NCBI RefSeq assembly: GCF_030505395.1
Contig: NZ_CP130044.1
Span: forward strand, 1,039,001-1,103,000
Reading direction: 5' to 3'
DNA length: 64,000 bases
DNA from: Asticcacaulis sp. ZE23SCel15
GTDB lineage: Bacteria; Pseudomonadota; Alphaproteobacteria; Caulobacterales; Caulobacteraceae
The stretch's first letter is position 1; the number at the start of each line of letters is the position of its first letter. The notes beneath the pieces were generated by a model. It was not told the origin of the DNA, searched no databases, and saw only the letters and a program-made list of their open reading frames with translations. Below, piece after piece: positions 63,758-64,000 of this stretch. The position numbers and the translations under genes are program-made.

Positions 63758-64000
63758 CTAGCGCACCTCGTCGTGCTTATCTTTGCGGCGTTTGCCGAGT
63801 AGCATCCGGCTTTCCAGATGGGCCCGCAAGGCCGCGTAAAAGGCGCGTAAGAAGGCTTCATCGGTCGGCACATCGTTGGTATTTTTAGGATCGTCCCAGC
63901 CAATGCGAGTCTTGATACGGGTCGCCACCGCCGCCATGGTCGCAGGCCTGCGTTCGCGCAGGACTTCCTCCAGCACACCCAGTTCTTTTTCGCCGTAAGC
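63758..64000 (-). CDS. Conserved hypothetical protein, C-terminal part (cut by window end)
   Basis: 81 codons to the stop at 63758. The protein reads AYGEKELGVLEEVLRERRPA, then TRIKTRIGWDDPKN and a basic end HLESRMLLGKRRKDKHDEVR. A GTG at 63976 is not a real start because the frame is open to the window edge. The family is not recognised. The region is rich in charged residues and lacks membrane segments, so a soluble protein is likely. Confidence 0.6.
   Translation of the reverse strand, partial: AYGEKELGVLEEVLRERRPATMAAVATRIKTRIGWDDPKNTNDVPTDEAFLRAFYAALRAHLESRMLLGKRRKDKHDEVR

Noticed and set aside
1-64000. tRNA, rRNA, CRISPR, insertion sequence or prophage
   Set aside because: No cloverleaf, rRNA core sequence, regular spaced repeats, transposase, integrase or phage structural gene was recognised in either strand.

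Overview
The window looks like the replication-origin region of a Caulobacterales chromosome. Its moderate GC content (by eye well below Caulobacter) and its gene families fit Asticcacaulis best; that genus call is an inference. The main evidence is the order mnmE – DUF6489 – rho – hemJ – hemH – hemE – [AT-rich gap] – ppsR – maf – aroE – coaE – dnaQ – secB. In Caulobacter crescentus the chromosomal origin (Cori) lies between hemE and the DUF299/ppsR gene. Here the gap at 5214-5694 carries five CtrA-type boxes (TTAA-N7-TTAA, two perfect and three 7/8), DnaA-box-like sequences and a GANTC site. A perfect 16-bp ParB site (parS) lies 4.5 kb away and contains the GTG start codon of mnmE.

Layout. 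1-5213 (minus): tRNA modification, Rho and the last steps of haem synthesis. 5214-5694: origin. 5695-9465 (plus): ppsR, maf, aroE, coaE, dnaQ. 9566-15362: secB, a Tim44-domain protein, a frameshifted mltA, a MAPEG protein, a HerA-like ATPase and a Tat-exported intradiol-dioxygenase-like lipoprotein. 15469-23265 (minus): a compact virB operon (virB1-2-3-4-6-9-10-11) with no recognisable virB5, virB7, virB8 or virD4. 23366-28624: MFS exporter, small membrane protein, LuxR-type regulator with a possible nested gene, SOS-controlled dinB, cation/H+ antiporter and a RidA protein. 28660-34759: phenylalanine/tyrosine catabolism (hppD, hmgA, fahA, maiA and a Rieske protein on minus; phhB and phhA on plus).

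34864-47848 is an envelope-glycan region. It has GtrA, a GtrB-like GT2, two large GT-C-like membrane proteins, an iron-sulfur GMC-type oxidoreductase and an atypical SDR. It also has a Dlt-like acylation set: an AMP-dependent ligase, an acyl carrier protein, an MBOAT acyltransferase and an SGNH-fold membrane protein, plus a FabG-like reductase. Nine genes run in one direction with overlaps or short gaps. My reading is that they activate, reduce and export an acyl group onto a lipid-carried surface sugar.

48193-49607: hemolysin-III and DUF6629 membrane proteins. 49730-58987: a glucuronoxylan/glucuronate module (alpha-glucuronidase, uronate isomerase, ManD-type dehydratase, divergent TonB receptor and a FadR-type GntR regulator) with FadR-like and LacI-like operators in the 646-bp divergent gap. 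58991-64000: a soluble double-PAS chemoreceptor, an AIM24 protein, a PL10 pectate lyase, a membrane protein and a gene cut by the window end. A 49-bp palindromic repeat occurs three times, and its stem changes are compensatory. No rRNA, tRNA, CRISPR array or insertion sequence was seen.
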